Assembly: GCF_030548295.1 (NCBI RefSeq)
Contig: NZ_JAUOSB010000003.1
Span: 1 to 64,000 of the forward strand
Source of the DNA: Wenyingzhuangia sp. 2_MG-2023
Lineage (GTDB): Bacteria; Bacteroidota; Bacteroidia; Flavobacteriales; Flavobacteriaceae
DNA length: 64,000 nucleotides
Direction: 5' to 3'
The notes below the pieces were generated by a model that had not been told where the DNA came from, searched no databases, and worked only from the letters and a program-made list of their open reading frames with translations. Shown here in pieces: positions 7,157-16,387 of this stretch. Position numbers and translations under genes: made by a program. Position 1 is the stretch's first letter, and the number at the start of each line of letters is the position of its first letter.

Positions 7157-9634
7157 TTATTTGTTCTTTTCGTTGTCTAACAACTGTTCTAATGAGGTCA
7201 AATCGGTAATCAATACTTGTCTTGCTTTGCTTCCTTCAAAAGGTCCTACAATTCCTGCAGCTTCCATTTGATCAATCAATCTACCTGCTCTGTTGTATCC
7301 TAATTTTAATTTACGTTGTAATAAAGAAGCAGAACCTTGTTGCGCTATTACAATAGTTTCTGCGGCTTCTTTAAATAATTTATCTCTATCAGCAATGTTG
7401 TTATCAAGTTCTGTACCACTTCCATCTTCACCTATGTATTCAGGTAGTTGGTAAGCTTCTGGATACGCTCTTTGTGAGCCAATAAAGTCGGTAATTTTTT
7501 CTACTTCTGGAGTGTCTACAAAGGCACATTGTACACGAATCAAATCGTTACCACTAGAGATCAATAAATCTCCACGTCCAATCAATTGATCTGCTCCAGG
7601 AGCATCTAAAATGGTACGAGAATCTATTTTAGAGGTTACTCTAAAAGCAATTCTTAATGGGAAATTGGCTTTTATAATTCCCGTAATTACGTTTACGGAT
7701 GGTCTTTGCGTAGCCACAATTAAGTGAATACCAATAGCACGAGCTAATTGTGCCAAACGTGCAATAGGTGTTTCTACTTCTTTACCCGCAGTCATAATCA
7801 AATCTGCAAACTCATCAATTACCAAAACAATGTATGGCAAAAATTTATGACCATCGTTCGGATTCAATTTACGAGCTTTGAATTTTTCGTTGTATTCTTT
7901 AATGTTACGAACCATGGCATCTTTTAACAGGTCGTAACGGTTGTCCATTTCTATACACAAAGAGTTTAAGGTATGCACAACTTTGGTGGTATCGGTAATA
8001 ATGGCTTCGTCTGTATCTGGCAATTTTGCCAAGTAATGACGTTCTATTTTGTTGAACAAAGTCAATTCTACCTTTTTAGGATCGACCAGTACAAATTTTA
8101 TTTCAGCGGGATGTTTTTTATAAAGTAGAGAAGTCAATATAGCATTCAAACCTACCGATTTTCCTTGTCCTGTAGCACCTGCCATCAATAGGTGAGGAGC
8201 TTTAGCCAAATCAAACACAAAGGTTTCGTTAGAAATGGTTTTTCCCATGGCAATAGGCAACTCCATTTTAGATTGTTGAAATCTGTTAGAAGCAATAACG
8301 GAATTCATAGAAACAATATTGGCATTCTGATTTGGAACTTCAATACCAATGGTTCCTTTTCCTGGAATAGGAGCAATGATACGAATACCCAAGGCCGACA
8401 AAGACAAGGCAATGTCATCTTCTAAATTTTTAATTTTAGAAATTCTAATACCCGCTTCTGGAACAATTTCATACAATGTAATGGTAGGCCCTACAGTTGC
8501 TTTTATTTGTGCAATTCCAATTTTGTAATTGTTTAAAGTATCAACAATTCGGTTTTTGTTGGCTTCTAATTCTGCTGAATCTACAGAAATACTCTCATCG
8601 TATTCTCTTAATAAGTTTAATGTAGGGAATTTAAAATTACCCAAATCTAATGTAGGATCAAACTCTCCAAAATCTTTGACCAATTTATCGGATAAATTTT
8701 GTGTGCTGGTTTCTTCCTTTTTAATTTGTTCAACGGTCAATTCTCCTGATTTTTCACTCTCTTTTATAGTATCTTCCTTAGAAGTTTCTTTTTTAATAGT
8801 TGAGTGATTTTTGATCGTAGGAGTTACATTTTTAACTGCCATTTCAAAAGAAGTCAGCGGTTTGTCGGTTTCTTCAAATTCATCCAAAGAAATAATTTTT
8901 TCTTCTACCAATTCCCCTTTGTCATCAATCGTGTTTTCTTCTTCAATAGGAGTGTTTTCTTCTATAGTTTTTGCAGTTTCTTTAACTGCCGTTTTAGGAG
9001 TAGTGCTTTGCAAATCAGATTGTAGATCTTCAAAAACTTTTTTCTCTGGCAACCAACTTTTTATTTTTTCTGGAGTGATTTTAAAACGGATGACTAAATA
9101 AGTTACGTAACCAAACAAGAGTATAATAATCAACCCAAAAGAAGCTAAGTAAGGAATTAAAAATTTGTTGAGTTCTACACCTACTACACCTGCAACAAGA
9201 GGATTTTTGTCTGCTAAAAAACCAAAGGATGTAGCGTTCCACAGCAAACCTAGTAATGCCCAATTCCAAGATTTCACTATTTTTTTAATAGGTTTTTTTA
9301 CGAGTATATAGATTCCTGTAAAAAACAAAAGGATGGGAATGACAATGGCAGAAATTCCAAAACCACGATAAATAAAAAAGTGACTGATATTGGCACCTAT
9401 TTTACCTAAAATGTTTTTAGCAATAACTGTTTTGTCTCCCAATTGGGAAAGTGTGCTTTGGTCTGCTTTCCAAGTAAAAAAGAAAGATAAAAAAGAGGTG
9501 AATAAATAAATACCCAACAAGCAAATAAACAAACCAACAACTGTTTGAGTTTGTCTGTTGTTGATAAACTCTTGTAGTTTCTCTTTTTTAGAAAGTTTCT
9601 TTTCGGTGGTTTTTGCGTTACTTTTTCTAGGCAT
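7157..9634 (-). CDS. ftsK: DNA translocase FtsK/SpoIIIE
   Basis: 825 residues. Four membrane segments lie within residues 28-185, followed by an acidic, Glu/Thr-rich linker (about 200-330), the FtsK alpha/beta motor (about 340-740) and a C-terminal gamma winged helix (ASLLQRKLKLGYNRAGRLIDQ). Walker A is GATGQGKSVGLN near residue 486 and Walker B is YIVLVIDEFADLI. FtsK pumps chromosome ends through the closing septum and activates XerCD at dif. It heads the operon ftsK - lolA-like - lptF-like - ribB, with 1-bp, 12-bp and overlapping junctions. Confidence 0.95.
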   Translation of the reverse strand: MPRKSNAKTTEKKLSKKEKLQEFINNRQTQTVVGLFICLLGIYLFTSFLSFFFTWKADQSTLSQLGDKTVIAKNILGKIGANISHFFIYRGFGISAIVIPILLFFTGIYILVKKPIKKIVKSWNWALLGLLWNATSFGFLADKNPLVAGVVGVELNKFLIPYLASFGLIIILLFGYVTYLVIRFKITPEKIKSWLPEKKVFEDLQSDLQSTTPKTAVKETAKTIEENTPIEEENTIDDKGELVEEKIISLDEFEETDKPLTSFEMAVKNVTPTIKNHSTIKKETSKEDTIKESEKSGELTVEQIKKEETSTQNLSDKLVKDFGEFDPTLDLGNFKFPTLNLLREYDESISVDSAELEANKNRIVDTLNNYKIGIAQIKATVGPTITLYEIVPEAGIRISKIKNLEDDIALSLSALGIRIIAPIPGKGTIGIEVPNQNANIVSMNSVIASNRFQQSKMELPIAMGKTISNETFVFDLAKAPHLLMAGATGQGKSVGLNAILTSLLYKKHPAEIKFVLVDPKKVELTLFNKIERHYLAKLPDTDEAIITDTTKVVHTLNSLCIEMDNRYDLLKDAMVRNIKEYNEKFKARKLNPNDGHKFLPYIVLVIDEFADLIMTAGKEVETPIARLAQLARAIGIHLIVATQRPSVNVITGIIKANFPLRIAFRVTSKIDSRTILDAPGADQLIGRGDLLISSGNDLIRVQCAFVDTPEVEKITDFIGSQRAYPEAYQLPEYIGEDGSGTELDNNIADRDKLFKEAAETIVIAQQGSASLLQRKLKLGYNRAGRLIDQMEAAGIVGPFEGSKARQVLITDLTSLEQLLDNEKNK

Positions 9635-9656
9635 CTAAACATTCAATTGGAGTGAC

Positions 9657-9664
9657 CAAAGATA
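9657..9664 (-). promoter_or_regulatory. Probable -7 box for the ftsK operon
   Basis: On the - strand the sequence reads TATCTTTG, an exact match to the Bacteroidota -7 consensus TAnnTTTG, 23-30 bp upstream of the ftsK start. A good -33 TTG at the usual spacing was not found, so the call rests on the -7 box and its position. Confidence 0.4.
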
Positions 9665-9669
9665 CAGAA

Positions 9670-10056
9670 TTACAGATTGAAGTAAAGTATAATTTTGGGG
9701 ATATAAATAATTCCGACTACAATAGCTCCAAATACTCCCGAAAACAAAACTGCTCCCGCACTTACATCTTTGATAGTTCCTATTTTTTCATCAAAATTGG
9801 GTTGGATAAAATCAGCAATTTTTTCTACAGAAGTGTTCAATGCTTCTATACTAATAACCAAACCAAGGGTTAAGAATTGGAACATCCACTCGGTTGCGTT
9901 TAGCTGAAATATAAATCCTATTATGGTTAATAAAATAGTGCTGAATGCGTGTACTTTGATAGCGTTTTCGGTTTGTAATAAAAGCAATAGTCCTTTAATT
10001 GCATAGCCTAAACTGTAAATTCTATCAACAACAAGATTGTGTTTTTTTGTTTTCAT
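9670..10056 (-). CDS. dgkA: Diacylglycerol kinase family protein (DgkA-like)
   Basis: 128 residues, the usual length. Three membrane segments follow an amphipathic N-terminus. The active-site block EALNTSVEKIADFI and the later IKDVSAGAVL match the prokaryotic DgkA pattern (E..NT..E and KD..A.AV). The enzyme phosphorylates diacylglycerol, or undecaprenol in related Gram-positive forms, in the inner membrane. It lies 35 bp upstream of ftsK on the same strand but the ftsK promoter box sits between them. tpx upstream ends in its own terminator, so it may be a single-gene unit. Confidence 0.88.
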   Translation of the reverse strand: MKTKKHNLVVDRIYSLGYAIKGLLLLLQTENAIKVHAFSTILLTIIGFIFQLNATEWMFQFLTLGLVISIEALNTSVEKIADFIQPNFDEKIGTIKDVSAGAVLFSGVFGAIVVGIIYIPKIILYFNL

Positions 10057-10059
10057 AAG

Positions 10060-10097
10060 AAAAAAAGAAGACTTGCTAAGTAATTAGCAAGTCTTTA
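10060..10097 (-). terminator. Rho-independent terminator after tpx
   Basis: Read on the - strand, AAGACTTGCTAA pairs with TTAGCAAGTCTT across a short loop and is followed by a T-rich run (TCTTTTTTTCT). It lies between the tpx stop and the dgkA start. Confidence 0.8.
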
Positions 10098-10109
10098 AGA
10101 TAAGTTTTA

Positions 10110-10604
10110 TTAAAGAGCATCCAAAGCTGATCCGTAATCAGGTTCATCTGCAGTTTCGCTAACTTGTTCAGTATAGACTACATTTCCTTCGGTATCTACA
10201 ACAACTATAGCTCTAGACAACAACCCTTTTAAAGGACCGTTTGCAAAGGTAAGTTCGTAGTTTTTTCCAAAATCTCCAGAAATATCAGACAAGCTTAACA
10301 CGTTTTCAATTCCTTCAGCACCACAAAAGCGTTTGTGGGCAAATGGTAAATCTTTAGAAATACATAAAACTTTTGTGTTGTCTAAAGACGCTGCTTTTTG
10401 GTTAAATTTTCTGATTGAAGTAGCACAGGTACTTGTATCTACACTAGGAAAAATATTTAAAATTAAATTGCTTCCTAACAAGTCTGTCGATTTAACTTCA
10501 GATAAATCTGTATTTGTCAATGTAAATTCAGGAGCTTTGGTCCCTATTTTAGGTAAATCTCCTATCGTTTCTATAGGATTTCCTTTTAAAGTGATATTTG
10601 CCAT
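10110..10604 (-). CDS. tpx: Thiol peroxidase Tpx
   Basis: 164 residues, standard Tpx length. It reduces H2O2 and alkyl hydroperoxides with thioredoxin as electron donor. The peroxidatic cysteine lies in PSVDTSTCATSIRKFN (near residue 61) and the resolving cysteine in VLCISKDLPFAHKRFC (near 95), the two-cysteine arrangement of atypical 2-Cys peroxiredoxins. It has its own terminator. There is a CBM48 gene upstream on the same strand, separated by another terminator, so tpx appears monocistronic. Confidence 0.93.
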   Translation of the reverse strand: MANITLKGNPIETIGDLPKIGTKAPEFTLTNTDLSEVKSTDLLGSNLILNIFPSVDTSTCATSIRKFNQKAASLDNTKVLCISKDLPFAHKRFCGAEGIENVLSLSDISGDFGKNYELTFANGPLKGLLSRAIVVVDTEGNVVYTEQVSETADEPDYGSALDAL

Positions 10605-10633
10605 TTTGTTGTTTTTTTGAAAACTAAATATAT

Positions 10634-10665
10634 AAAAAATGCCTTTAACAAGGTTAAAGGCATTC
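10634..10665 (-). terminator. Rho-independent terminator after the CBM48 gene
   Basis: AATGCCTTTAAC pairs with GTTAAAGGCATT across a 3-base loop. On the - strand the hairpin is followed by TTTTTTATA. It separates the CBM48 gene from tpx. Confidence 0.8.
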
Positions 10666-10685
10666 TAGTTTCTGTATTAAATTTT

Positions 10686-10982
10686 CTACAATTCTATCAA
10701 TGAGTTTTCTGCATTTGCAAACTCATTAAAAACCAAAGCTTCAGGTTCTTCGTCGTTCACGTAAGTTCCGTCAGCAATGTATTTGTATTGATATGATTTT
10801 TCTATTTCTAAATCTACAACAACCTTAAATAATCCACTTTTTAATTTTTTAAGCGGTGTAGCAGTAGCATCCCACTCATTAAAGTCTCCAACCAAAAACA
10901 CTTCTGTTGCCTCTGGAGCCATATGTGAAAATGTTACTTTACATACAGGTTTTGTTTTTAATTTTTTTTTCGTGATAGCCAT
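10686..10982 (-). CDS. CBM48/AMPK glycogen-binding-like domain protein
   Basis: 98 residues forming a single early-set (isoamylase N-terminal type) beta-sandwich. The typical strands and the carbohydrate-contact motif are visible: VFLVGDFNEWDATATPLKK, then GLFKVVVDLE and YQYKYIADGTYVNDEEPEA. The domain binds alpha-glucans such as glycogen in AMPK beta subunits and branching enzymes. As a stand-alone protein its role is unknown; it may be a cytoplasmic glucan-binding adaptor. The basic N-terminus (MAITKKKLKTKPVCK) is not a signal peptide. Confidence 0.85.
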   Translation of the reverse strand: MAITKKKLKTKPVCKVTFSHMAPEATEVFLVGDFNEWDATATPLKKLKSGLFKVVVDLEIEKSYQYKYIADGTYVNDEEPEALVFNEFANAENSLIEL

Positions 10983-11230
10983 AATTTTATTTATTTATTG
11001 TACAAAATTAATAATAATTACAATACAAATCCCTCTTTTTCTTGGGAACAGATTGATTTTTAATAATTTGATAATTTAGGTATGTTGACATTCGTTAATT
11101 GTTAAATCTGTATGTCTTTTTTTGGTTAATGAATAGAAATAAATAAGCCTTGAATCTTTATACAATGAACTGTTGTTATTTTTTTATCTTTAAACGACAA
11201 AACAGGAGTAAAATCGTGAAAAAAACATAA

Positions 11231-11737
11231 ATGATTGAGGATATTGTAAAAAATTTAGAAAAAGGGAAATATTTATTAAACAACATTACAGACGATAAAT
11301 ATTCCAACAAAAGCATTCCGCCATATTACTCTAGTATTGGAGCTCACACCCGACATGTATTAGATATGTTTCAATGCATTTTTATAGGGGTAGACAAACA
11401 ATATGTAGATTTTACCAAAAGAGAACGAAATTTAGAAGTAGAAACTTATACTTTAAGCGGTATTGAGTATTTTGATAAGATTATCAATTGTTTGAAAAAG
11501 TTGCAAGAAAGTGAATTAAAATTAACATTAGAAGTTGCAGATGATTTAGGAAGTGGAAAAGTAGTAGTGACAAGCACATTAGGAGCAATGTTGTCTCAAG
11601 CCCATTGTCATGCTATACATCATTATGCTTCTGTAGGTTACCTTATGCATATTTTAGAGATTTATTTGCCTATTGATGGTTTTGGAATAAACGCTACCAC
11701 TCCTAAAGAAAAGCCTTGTTTGCATAAAGACAAGTAA
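11231..11737 (+). CDS. DinB-like four-helix metal-binding protein
   Basis: 168 residues. Histidines sit where DinB/YfiT-type proteins bind a divalent metal: GAHTRHVLDMF near residue 40 and QAHCHAIHHYASVG near residue 125. DinB-like proteins of this type often act as thiol-dependent transferases, but no substrate can be read here. It is transcribed away from the CBM48 gene and convergent with the beta-helix gene at 11780. Confidence 0.7.
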   Translation: MIEDIVKNLEKGKYLLNNITDDKYSNKSIPPYYSSIGAHTRHVLDMFQCIFIGVDKQYVDFTKRERNLEVETYTLSGIEYFDKIINCLKKLQESELKLTLEVADDLGSGKVVVTSTLGAMLSQAHCHAIHHYASVGYLMHILEIYLPIDGFGINATTPKEKPCLHKDK

Positions 11738-11773
11738 AAGAACGTTTCCAAAATTGACTGAAAACGCTCTTTG
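11738..11773. terminator. Probable bidirectional terminator
   Basis: AAGAACGTTT and AAACGCTCTT form an imperfect stem (one mismatch) around a loop of about 14 bases, with A/T runs on both sides. It lies between the convergent DinB-like and beta-helix genes. Confidence 0.45.
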
Positions 11774-11779
11774 TGTAAT

Positions 11780-12940
11780 TTATTTTATTCGGATATAATT
11801 TTCTTTTTCTTTGGTTTCCATTTGTTTTATTTCACTGTATTTTTTGCCTTTGATGGATGTTTTGTCGTCAATTTCAAAATGCATGTTTTTAGAATTAAAA
11901 GTATTGATTCCTTTATTTTTTGATAAGATGGTGTTGTTTCCAAATATTTTAAAATAACCTTTTCCATAACCTACTGAGATAGCAGCATCTACATTTCCGG
12001 AGGTTATTGTGTTGTTGTCTAAAGTAATATTTCCTGAACCTGACTCTGTTTTTTCTGCTTCTGTCAAGCGTCTACCTGTTCCGTGACCAATTTTGTCGGT
12101 AGCATACAGTAATATTGCAACATCAGCCAAGCATTTTATTTTATTATGTACTACCCATACGTTTTTTGTTCTGTCTTCAAAATGCAAAGCCTGTGAGTAA
12201 GGTCCTGTTCCTCCTGCAAAATTACAATTAGAAATAGTAACATTTTGTGTGTTTGCCAAAGCAATGTTAAAACGTGTAGATAGGTTAAAAGTGGTGTTTT
12301 TTATCACAATGTTTTCATGCTCTAAATTGGTAGCATGTGGGTTGTCTAAACTGATTTGATGATCTCCTTTGTAGAATATACAGTGATCTACAGTAAAGTT
12401 TTTTAATATTCTACAATCCATAGTTTGCAAGCTGAATTTGCAATTTTCAAAAGAGGTGTTTTTAATTTCAGTGTTTTCAAAATTACCTCTAAAATCAACT
12501 CCAGTGTATTTTCCGTTTTTAAAATAACAGTTGATTATTTTACTATTTTTAATACTGATTTCTTCTTTTTTTCCAAAAACAACTTGTTGAGTTCCGTTTG
12601 TGAAAAGAAGGTTTTCTAAGGTAATATTAGAGCCTGTAATTCGTAAATGAATGTTTTTATTATTGGTTCTTTCTAGTTTGTACTTCCCCTTATTTTTTAT
12701 CTTTCCTTTAAAGGTAAGGTTTGATTTGTTAATTGTAAGTGGATTGTCACTTTCTTCAAAAATAACATCAATATCAACTAAAATTACATCACCAGATTTA
12801 GCTTGATTGTATGCAGTAACTAGTTTTTCTTTGGATGAGTTTGCTTTTTGTTTGGATACATAAATATCTTTAGCAACTAAAGTTTGAATACCTAGAATCA
12901 TCATTGCAAAAGCAATAGAAAATAGCGTTGTGTTTTTCAT
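11780..12940 (-). CDS. Secreted right-handed beta-helix protein (polysaccharide lyase 6-like)
   Basis: 386 residues with a signal peptide (MKNTTLFSIAFAMMILGIQTLVA). The mature part begins like chondroitinase-B/alginate lyase PL6 folds (DIYVSKQ.., AYNQAKSGDVILVDIDV, NKSNLTFKG). It runs as repeated short strands rich in Asn and Gly (NITLENLLFTNG, NTEIKNTSFENCKF, VDHCIFYKGDHQISLDN, NVTISNCNFAGG), the parallel beta-helix pattern. A PL6-type role in alginate or glycosaminoglycan degradation is possible. It is shorter than most characterised PL6 enzymes and has no neighbouring SusCD or other polysaccharide genes, so the substrate is open. Confidence 0.7.
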   Translation of the reverse strand: MKNTTLFSIAFAMMILGIQTLVAKDIYVSKQKANSSKEKLVTAYNQAKSGDVILVDIDVIFEESDNPLTINKSNLTFKGKIKNKGKYKLERTNNKNIHLRITGSNITLENLLFTNGTQQVVFGKKEEISIKNSKIINCYFKNGKYTGVDFRGNFENTEIKNTSFENCKFSLQTMDCRILKNFTVDHCIFYKGDHQISLDNPHATNLEHENIVIKNTTFNLSTRFNIALANTQNVTISNCNFAGGTGPYSQALHFEDRTKNVWVVHNKIKCLADVAILLYATDKIGHGTGRRLTEAEKTESGSGNITLDNNTITSGNVDAAISVGYGKGYFKIFGNNTILSKNKGINTFNSKNMHFEIDDKTSIKGKKYSEIKQMETKEKENYIRIK

Positions 12941-13065
12941 GGAGTTTTTTATTTATAGGTTCCATGCATAATTACGTTCTTTTGATTTTTAGTACAAAAA
13001 AAGAGGAGATAGTCTAGATTTAAAACACAACACAAATGTTTTAAAAACACTTATGTTTTTTGATT

Positions 13066-14100
13066 TTAGTTGGTTGTTTTTACTTTGTTGATGGTAAAAG
13101 TCAATTCATTAAAGCGTTCTTTGGTTTCGTTAATTCTAGAATTGGTGTAATACAATTCATCTTTGTAAATGCTAAAAGTATCTGCCCATTTTACGTTGTC
13201 TCCTTCTACAAAAACTTCTAAAACACGAGTTGAAATATTTAGTTTCATGATGCGATTGTTTTCCAAATCAGCAAAATAAAGATTGCCAAATTTGTCAAAA
13301 ATCATTCCGTCTGGAGCAGCTGTTTTTTGTATAAATTGCACGTTTTTTTCAATTTCAGCATTAGTACCGTTGATAAGAGTTTTAGTAGGTATTGCGTACA
13401 AACTATATCCTGTTAAAGCATGGTAATAAAGCATGTCATTGGTAGTGTCTAATGCAATTCCGTCTGAATGAACGGTTGCATTCCATTTGCTTTCTCCAAA
13501 AGTTAGTCCATCTGTTTCAGCAAGGGTCGATGGATGATTGTCCAACACTCTTTTTGAATTTCCAGAATCTAAATCTAACACTAAAAGACCTGCATGTCCA
13601 GAATCTGTTAAGTAGGCTTTGTTATTTTTTGAATCAATTCTTAAATCGTTGATGTAAGAGTTGTTGTGATAGCTACTTTCGGAAAAAATATAAATTCTTT
13701 TTAAAGTATTTGTAACCAAGTCAAAAACAAAAATTCTAGGAGCATCTTTTACTCCTTTAAATAAAGGGTTTCGGGTGTCTAAAACGTACAAATTATTTTT
13801 AAAAGCAACTACAGATTGTACAGCAACAAAAACGGAATCATTAATAGAATTGTTTATTTCCCAAGAATTCCATTTTTCATTAGGATAAGATACTGATTTT
13901 CCATTTTCAGACACTTCTACAACAGAGTTTTTTACTCCTTCTCTCCATCTAGGAAAGTTTGCAAAAATTCTTCCATTACTACTAACGCTTACTCCCGTAA
14001 CTTGCTGTTGATGGAAAGCAGCAACGGTCTTAATTTTTTGTTTGCTAGGAGTACAGCTAGCTATGGTAACGATGCAGAAAAGAGCAAATAGATTGTTCAT
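13066..14100 (-). CDS. Major royal jelly protein/yellow-family lipoprotein
   Basis: 344 residues. The N-terminus MNNLFALFCIVTIASC is a lipoprotein signal with Cys16 as lipidation site. The mature part shows six-bladed-propeller features of the MRJP family: VTGVSVSSNGRIFANFPRW, the NDLRID..NNKAYLTDSG block, HSDGIALD, and PDGMIFDKFGNLYFADLENN. Bacterial members are often annotated as L-dopachrome tautomerase-related, but no enzyme activity is established for them. The 30-50 bp upstream and downstream gaps contain no clear terminator. Confidence 0.8.
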   Translation of the reverse strand: MNNLFALFCIVTIASCTPSKQKIKTVAAFHQQQVTGVSVSSNGRIFANFPRWREGVKNSVVEVSENGKSVSYPNEKWNSWEINNSINDSVFVAVQSVVAFKNNLYVLDTRNPLFKGVKDAPRIFVFDLVTNTLKRIYIFSESSYHNNSYINDLRIDSKNNKAYLTDSGHAGLLVLDLDSGNSKRVLDNHPSTLAETDGLTFGESKWNATVHSDGIALDTTNDMLYYHALTGYSLYAIPTKTLINGTNAEIEKNVQFIQKTAAPDGMIFDKFGNLYFADLENNRIMKLNISTRVLEVFVEGDNVKWADTFSIYKDELYYTNSRINETKERFNELTFTINKVKTTN

Positions 14101-14146
14101 GATTTGTGTTTGAAAGAGATTGAATTTATGGTTGTGAACAGTTGGT

Positions 14147-14593
14147 CTACAAGATTTTTTTCTTGCTTTTCATAACAGCGTTACCAATACGTTTGTAGGC
14201 TACTTTTTTACCATTTGCACAAAAGTGATACAAACCACGTTCTTTTTGTTCGGAAACAAATAGTAAAATAACCTCTTCTGGATTACAGTTTAGGTCTTTT
14301 GCCACACGTTTTTTAATGTAAGGTATGGAAGATTTTCCACGCTTTAGCTGATTCTGAATTTTACCATTCAACGCAGGTTCTTGGTAATTTGCACCCAAGT
14401 TGCAAGCATCTGTTTTTATCTCAGGAAGTTGAGATTCTGTTTCAGTTTTTACCTCTTCAAAATTTATATATTCCCAAGTGTGATCTGCTTTTAACAAAAT
14501 AGATTTTCCATCAGCTGTTTTTATAATGGTGTTTTTTTGTGAAAAACCAACGACAGAAATCATAAAAAAGAAAAACCAAAAATAGTTAAACAT
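14147..14593 (-). CDS. DUF3157-like secreted protein
   Basis: 148 residues with a short hydrophobic signal (MFNYFWFFFFMISVVGFSQ). After it comes KTADGKSILLKADHTWEYI, the typical opening of DUF3157 proteins of Bacteroidota. The C-terminal half is basic, with two cysteines (DLNCNPEEV and YHFCANGK) that could form a disulfide. No function is known for the family; I assign it from recall of the N-terminal pattern. Confidence 0.6.
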   Translation of the reverse strand: MFNYFWFFFFMISVVGFSQKNTIIKTADGKSILLKADHTWEYINFEEVKTETESQLPEIKTDACNLGANYQEPALNGKIQNQLKRGKSSIPYIKKRVAKDLNCNPEEVILLFVSEQKERGLYHFCANGKKVAYKRIGNAVMKSKKKIL

Positions 14594-15064
14594 AAGAGCA
14601 ATGTTATTAAGTTCTCTTCAAAAATACAATTTATTTTAAGCAATGTGTGCTTGTGGCTTTTTGATTGTTGGAAGATTTATGAACGGATTGTGGACAAAAA
14701 AAAAGAAAAAATTTAATTTTTTAATTTCATCAAACCAAAGCAATAACATCTGGTAATTTGTAAATAGAAACAAAACTATAGGCAAGCACTAAAATCCGTA
14801 TTAATTTTAGACATATTGGTCGTTTTTTAGAAACTTGAGGCAGTTAATATAGGAATAGAAATAATGACTGAAAACTTCTTTCTAAAAGAGGTATTAAAAT
14901 AGGGGTCTATTTTACGTGTTATCTTAATCATTTTTATTTAGCAAGATATGGATTGATAACTATTTTTTACTAAGTTTTGGAATTTTTGATAAAATCCAGA
15001 ACACTTTGAAAAGCCTAAAACCTGCATTAAACTAAATAAGGTGTTGTGTGGCTAATGTCGGTAA
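14594..15064. other. Intergenic region with a dispersed repeat copy
   Basis: No credible gene in 470 bp. Positions 14760-14810 carry a third copy of the GTAAATA....ACAAAACT.....CACTAAAATCCGTATT....TTTAG element that also bounds the XRE-ImmA module at 24.85 and 26.9 kb. The remainder is AT-rich and shows nothing I can name. Confidence 0.5.
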
Positions 15065-15772
15065 TTAGATTAAATACTTGTAGAGCAAACCTATTAGTAT
15101 TGAGAGTCCAAAACTAACTAATGATCCAATAAGCATGTATTCTGTTAATTTTCTGTCTTTTGCTCTAGAAAGATCACCAAATCTAAATACAGATTTAGCG
15201 GCAATCAGCAATCCAATAGCACTCCATTGATTTAGAATTATAAAACTAAAAACAAAAAGACGTTCTAAAATTCCAATATACATTCCTGCATTTTGTAGTG
15301 AGTCATCAGAATTATCTTCTTCTAGCTCCCACTTACTCATGATCATTTTCATGATGATTGATGATACGAACGTAACAGAGAGTAGTGCTAGTAGCAACAA
15401 TAAAGACTCTTTAGAATATATCTTCTCTATGTTTATTCTGTACGGATGTTGTAGATAGACGACACTACTTATTATAATTAGGTGTACTATTTGGTCTATT
15501 ACAAATAGTATTCTGTTATTAATCTTGTCAATAAGATTTAATTTGATCAGATCAATGATTAGATGACTAATAACAATAAATAATACATATGGCCAATAAG
15601 ACCAATTAAATTTTAGGAATACAATTAGGGCTATAAAGTGAACTAAGCCGTGTATGTATAAAAATTTTGATTTATGTTTTTTCAAATTCTTGTCTGCAAC
15701 CCATTTGTCTGGTTGTAGTACAAAATCACCAATTATGTGTGCTATTAACAATTGAACAATAAAAATAATCAT
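15065..15772 (-). CDS. DUF3307 membrane protein
   Basis: 235 residues, almost entirely hydrophobic, with about seven membrane segments. It begins IIFIVQLLIAHIIGDFVLQPDKWVADK, the DUF3307 signature with conserved HxxGDFxxQ. The function is unknown. It follows satD by 2 bp in the same operon; the SatD-DUF3307 pair recurs in many bacteria, so the two probably act together. It is presumably controlled by the three operator-like repeats upstream of satD. Confidence 0.85.
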   Translation of the reverse strand: MIIFIVQLLIAHIIGDFVLQPDKWVADKNLKKHKSKFLYIHGLVHFIALIVFLKFNWSYWPYVLFIVISHLIIDLIKLNLIDKINNRILFVIDQIVHLIIISSVVYLQHPYRINIEKIYSKESLLLLLALLSVTFVSSIIMKMIMSKWELEEDNSDDSLQNAGMYIGILERLFVFSFIILNQWSAIGLLIAAKSVFRFGDLSRAKDRKLTEYMLIGSLVSFGLSILIGLLYKYLI

Positions 15773-15774
15773 AA

Positions 15775-16368
15775 CTAAAATAATTGGTTTTTATAATAAT
15801 TATTCATGTTCATAATCTCATCAAACCCTCCTCTTTTTAGAGCTTCACTAATACTACTTTGCGACTTATTTAGAAGGTGTGCAATTTCTTTTTGCGTAGT
15901 GTTAGAGTTTTCAATCATCTTTTTTACTACTTCCGAAACCGTATTGCTCCAATTATTTGCAGATAACAATGCCAAGCTTAGCATTAGATTTAATGTGGTG
16001 TCTAGTTCAGAATTGTGTGATTTTATTGCAAGAGTTTGTTTTTTTAACGATTCAAAACATTCTCCTGACCTTATGTAGGCGGAACCATTTGACTCTGTGG
16101 TTTTATTGGAGTTGTATTTTATTTTACCAATACCAATTCCCATTCGAACATCTTGTGATTTTGTTTGTTTGATTGCTGATTTAATATGAAAAGCTGCTAA
16201 TATAGCCTCTTTGGGAGCAATTGATAATTGAAAACTATCACCTCTAAATATTTCCCAGTCTGCGGGTTCTTGTCCGTATTGGTTTAAAACTTCTTTTAGA
16301 AGTGGTAGCCATGTTTCAACTTCTCCTTTTCTAGAGTTTATAATGTCTCCTGTTATGATTGCTATCAT
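15775..16368 (-). CDS. SatD-family protein with C-terminal HTH
   Basis: 197 residues. The N-terminal part (1-130) opens MIAIITGDIINSRKGE and contains WEIFRGDSFQLSI, RMGIGIGK and SNGSAYIRSGECFE. This SatD core is reminiscent, by my reading only, of nucleotide-cyclase-like folds. Residues 155-185 form a helix-turn-helix (TQKEIAHLLNKSQSSISEAL). It heads an operon with DUF3307. The HTH and the three phased palindromic repeats just upstream suggest it is a DNA-binding autoregulator that senses a ligand through the N-terminal domain. Confidence 0.82.
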   Translation of the reverse strand: MIAIITGDIINSRKGEVETWLPLLKEVLNQYGQEPADWEIFRGDSFQLSIAPKEAILAAFHIKSAIKQTKSQDVRMGIGIGKIKYNSNKTTESNGSAYIRSGECFESLKKQTLAIKSHNSELDTTLNLMLSLALLSANNWSNTVSEVVKKMIENSNTTQKEIAHLLNKSQSSISEALKRGGFDEIMNMNNYYKNQLF

Positions 16369-16387
16369 TTCATCTTTTTAACAAATA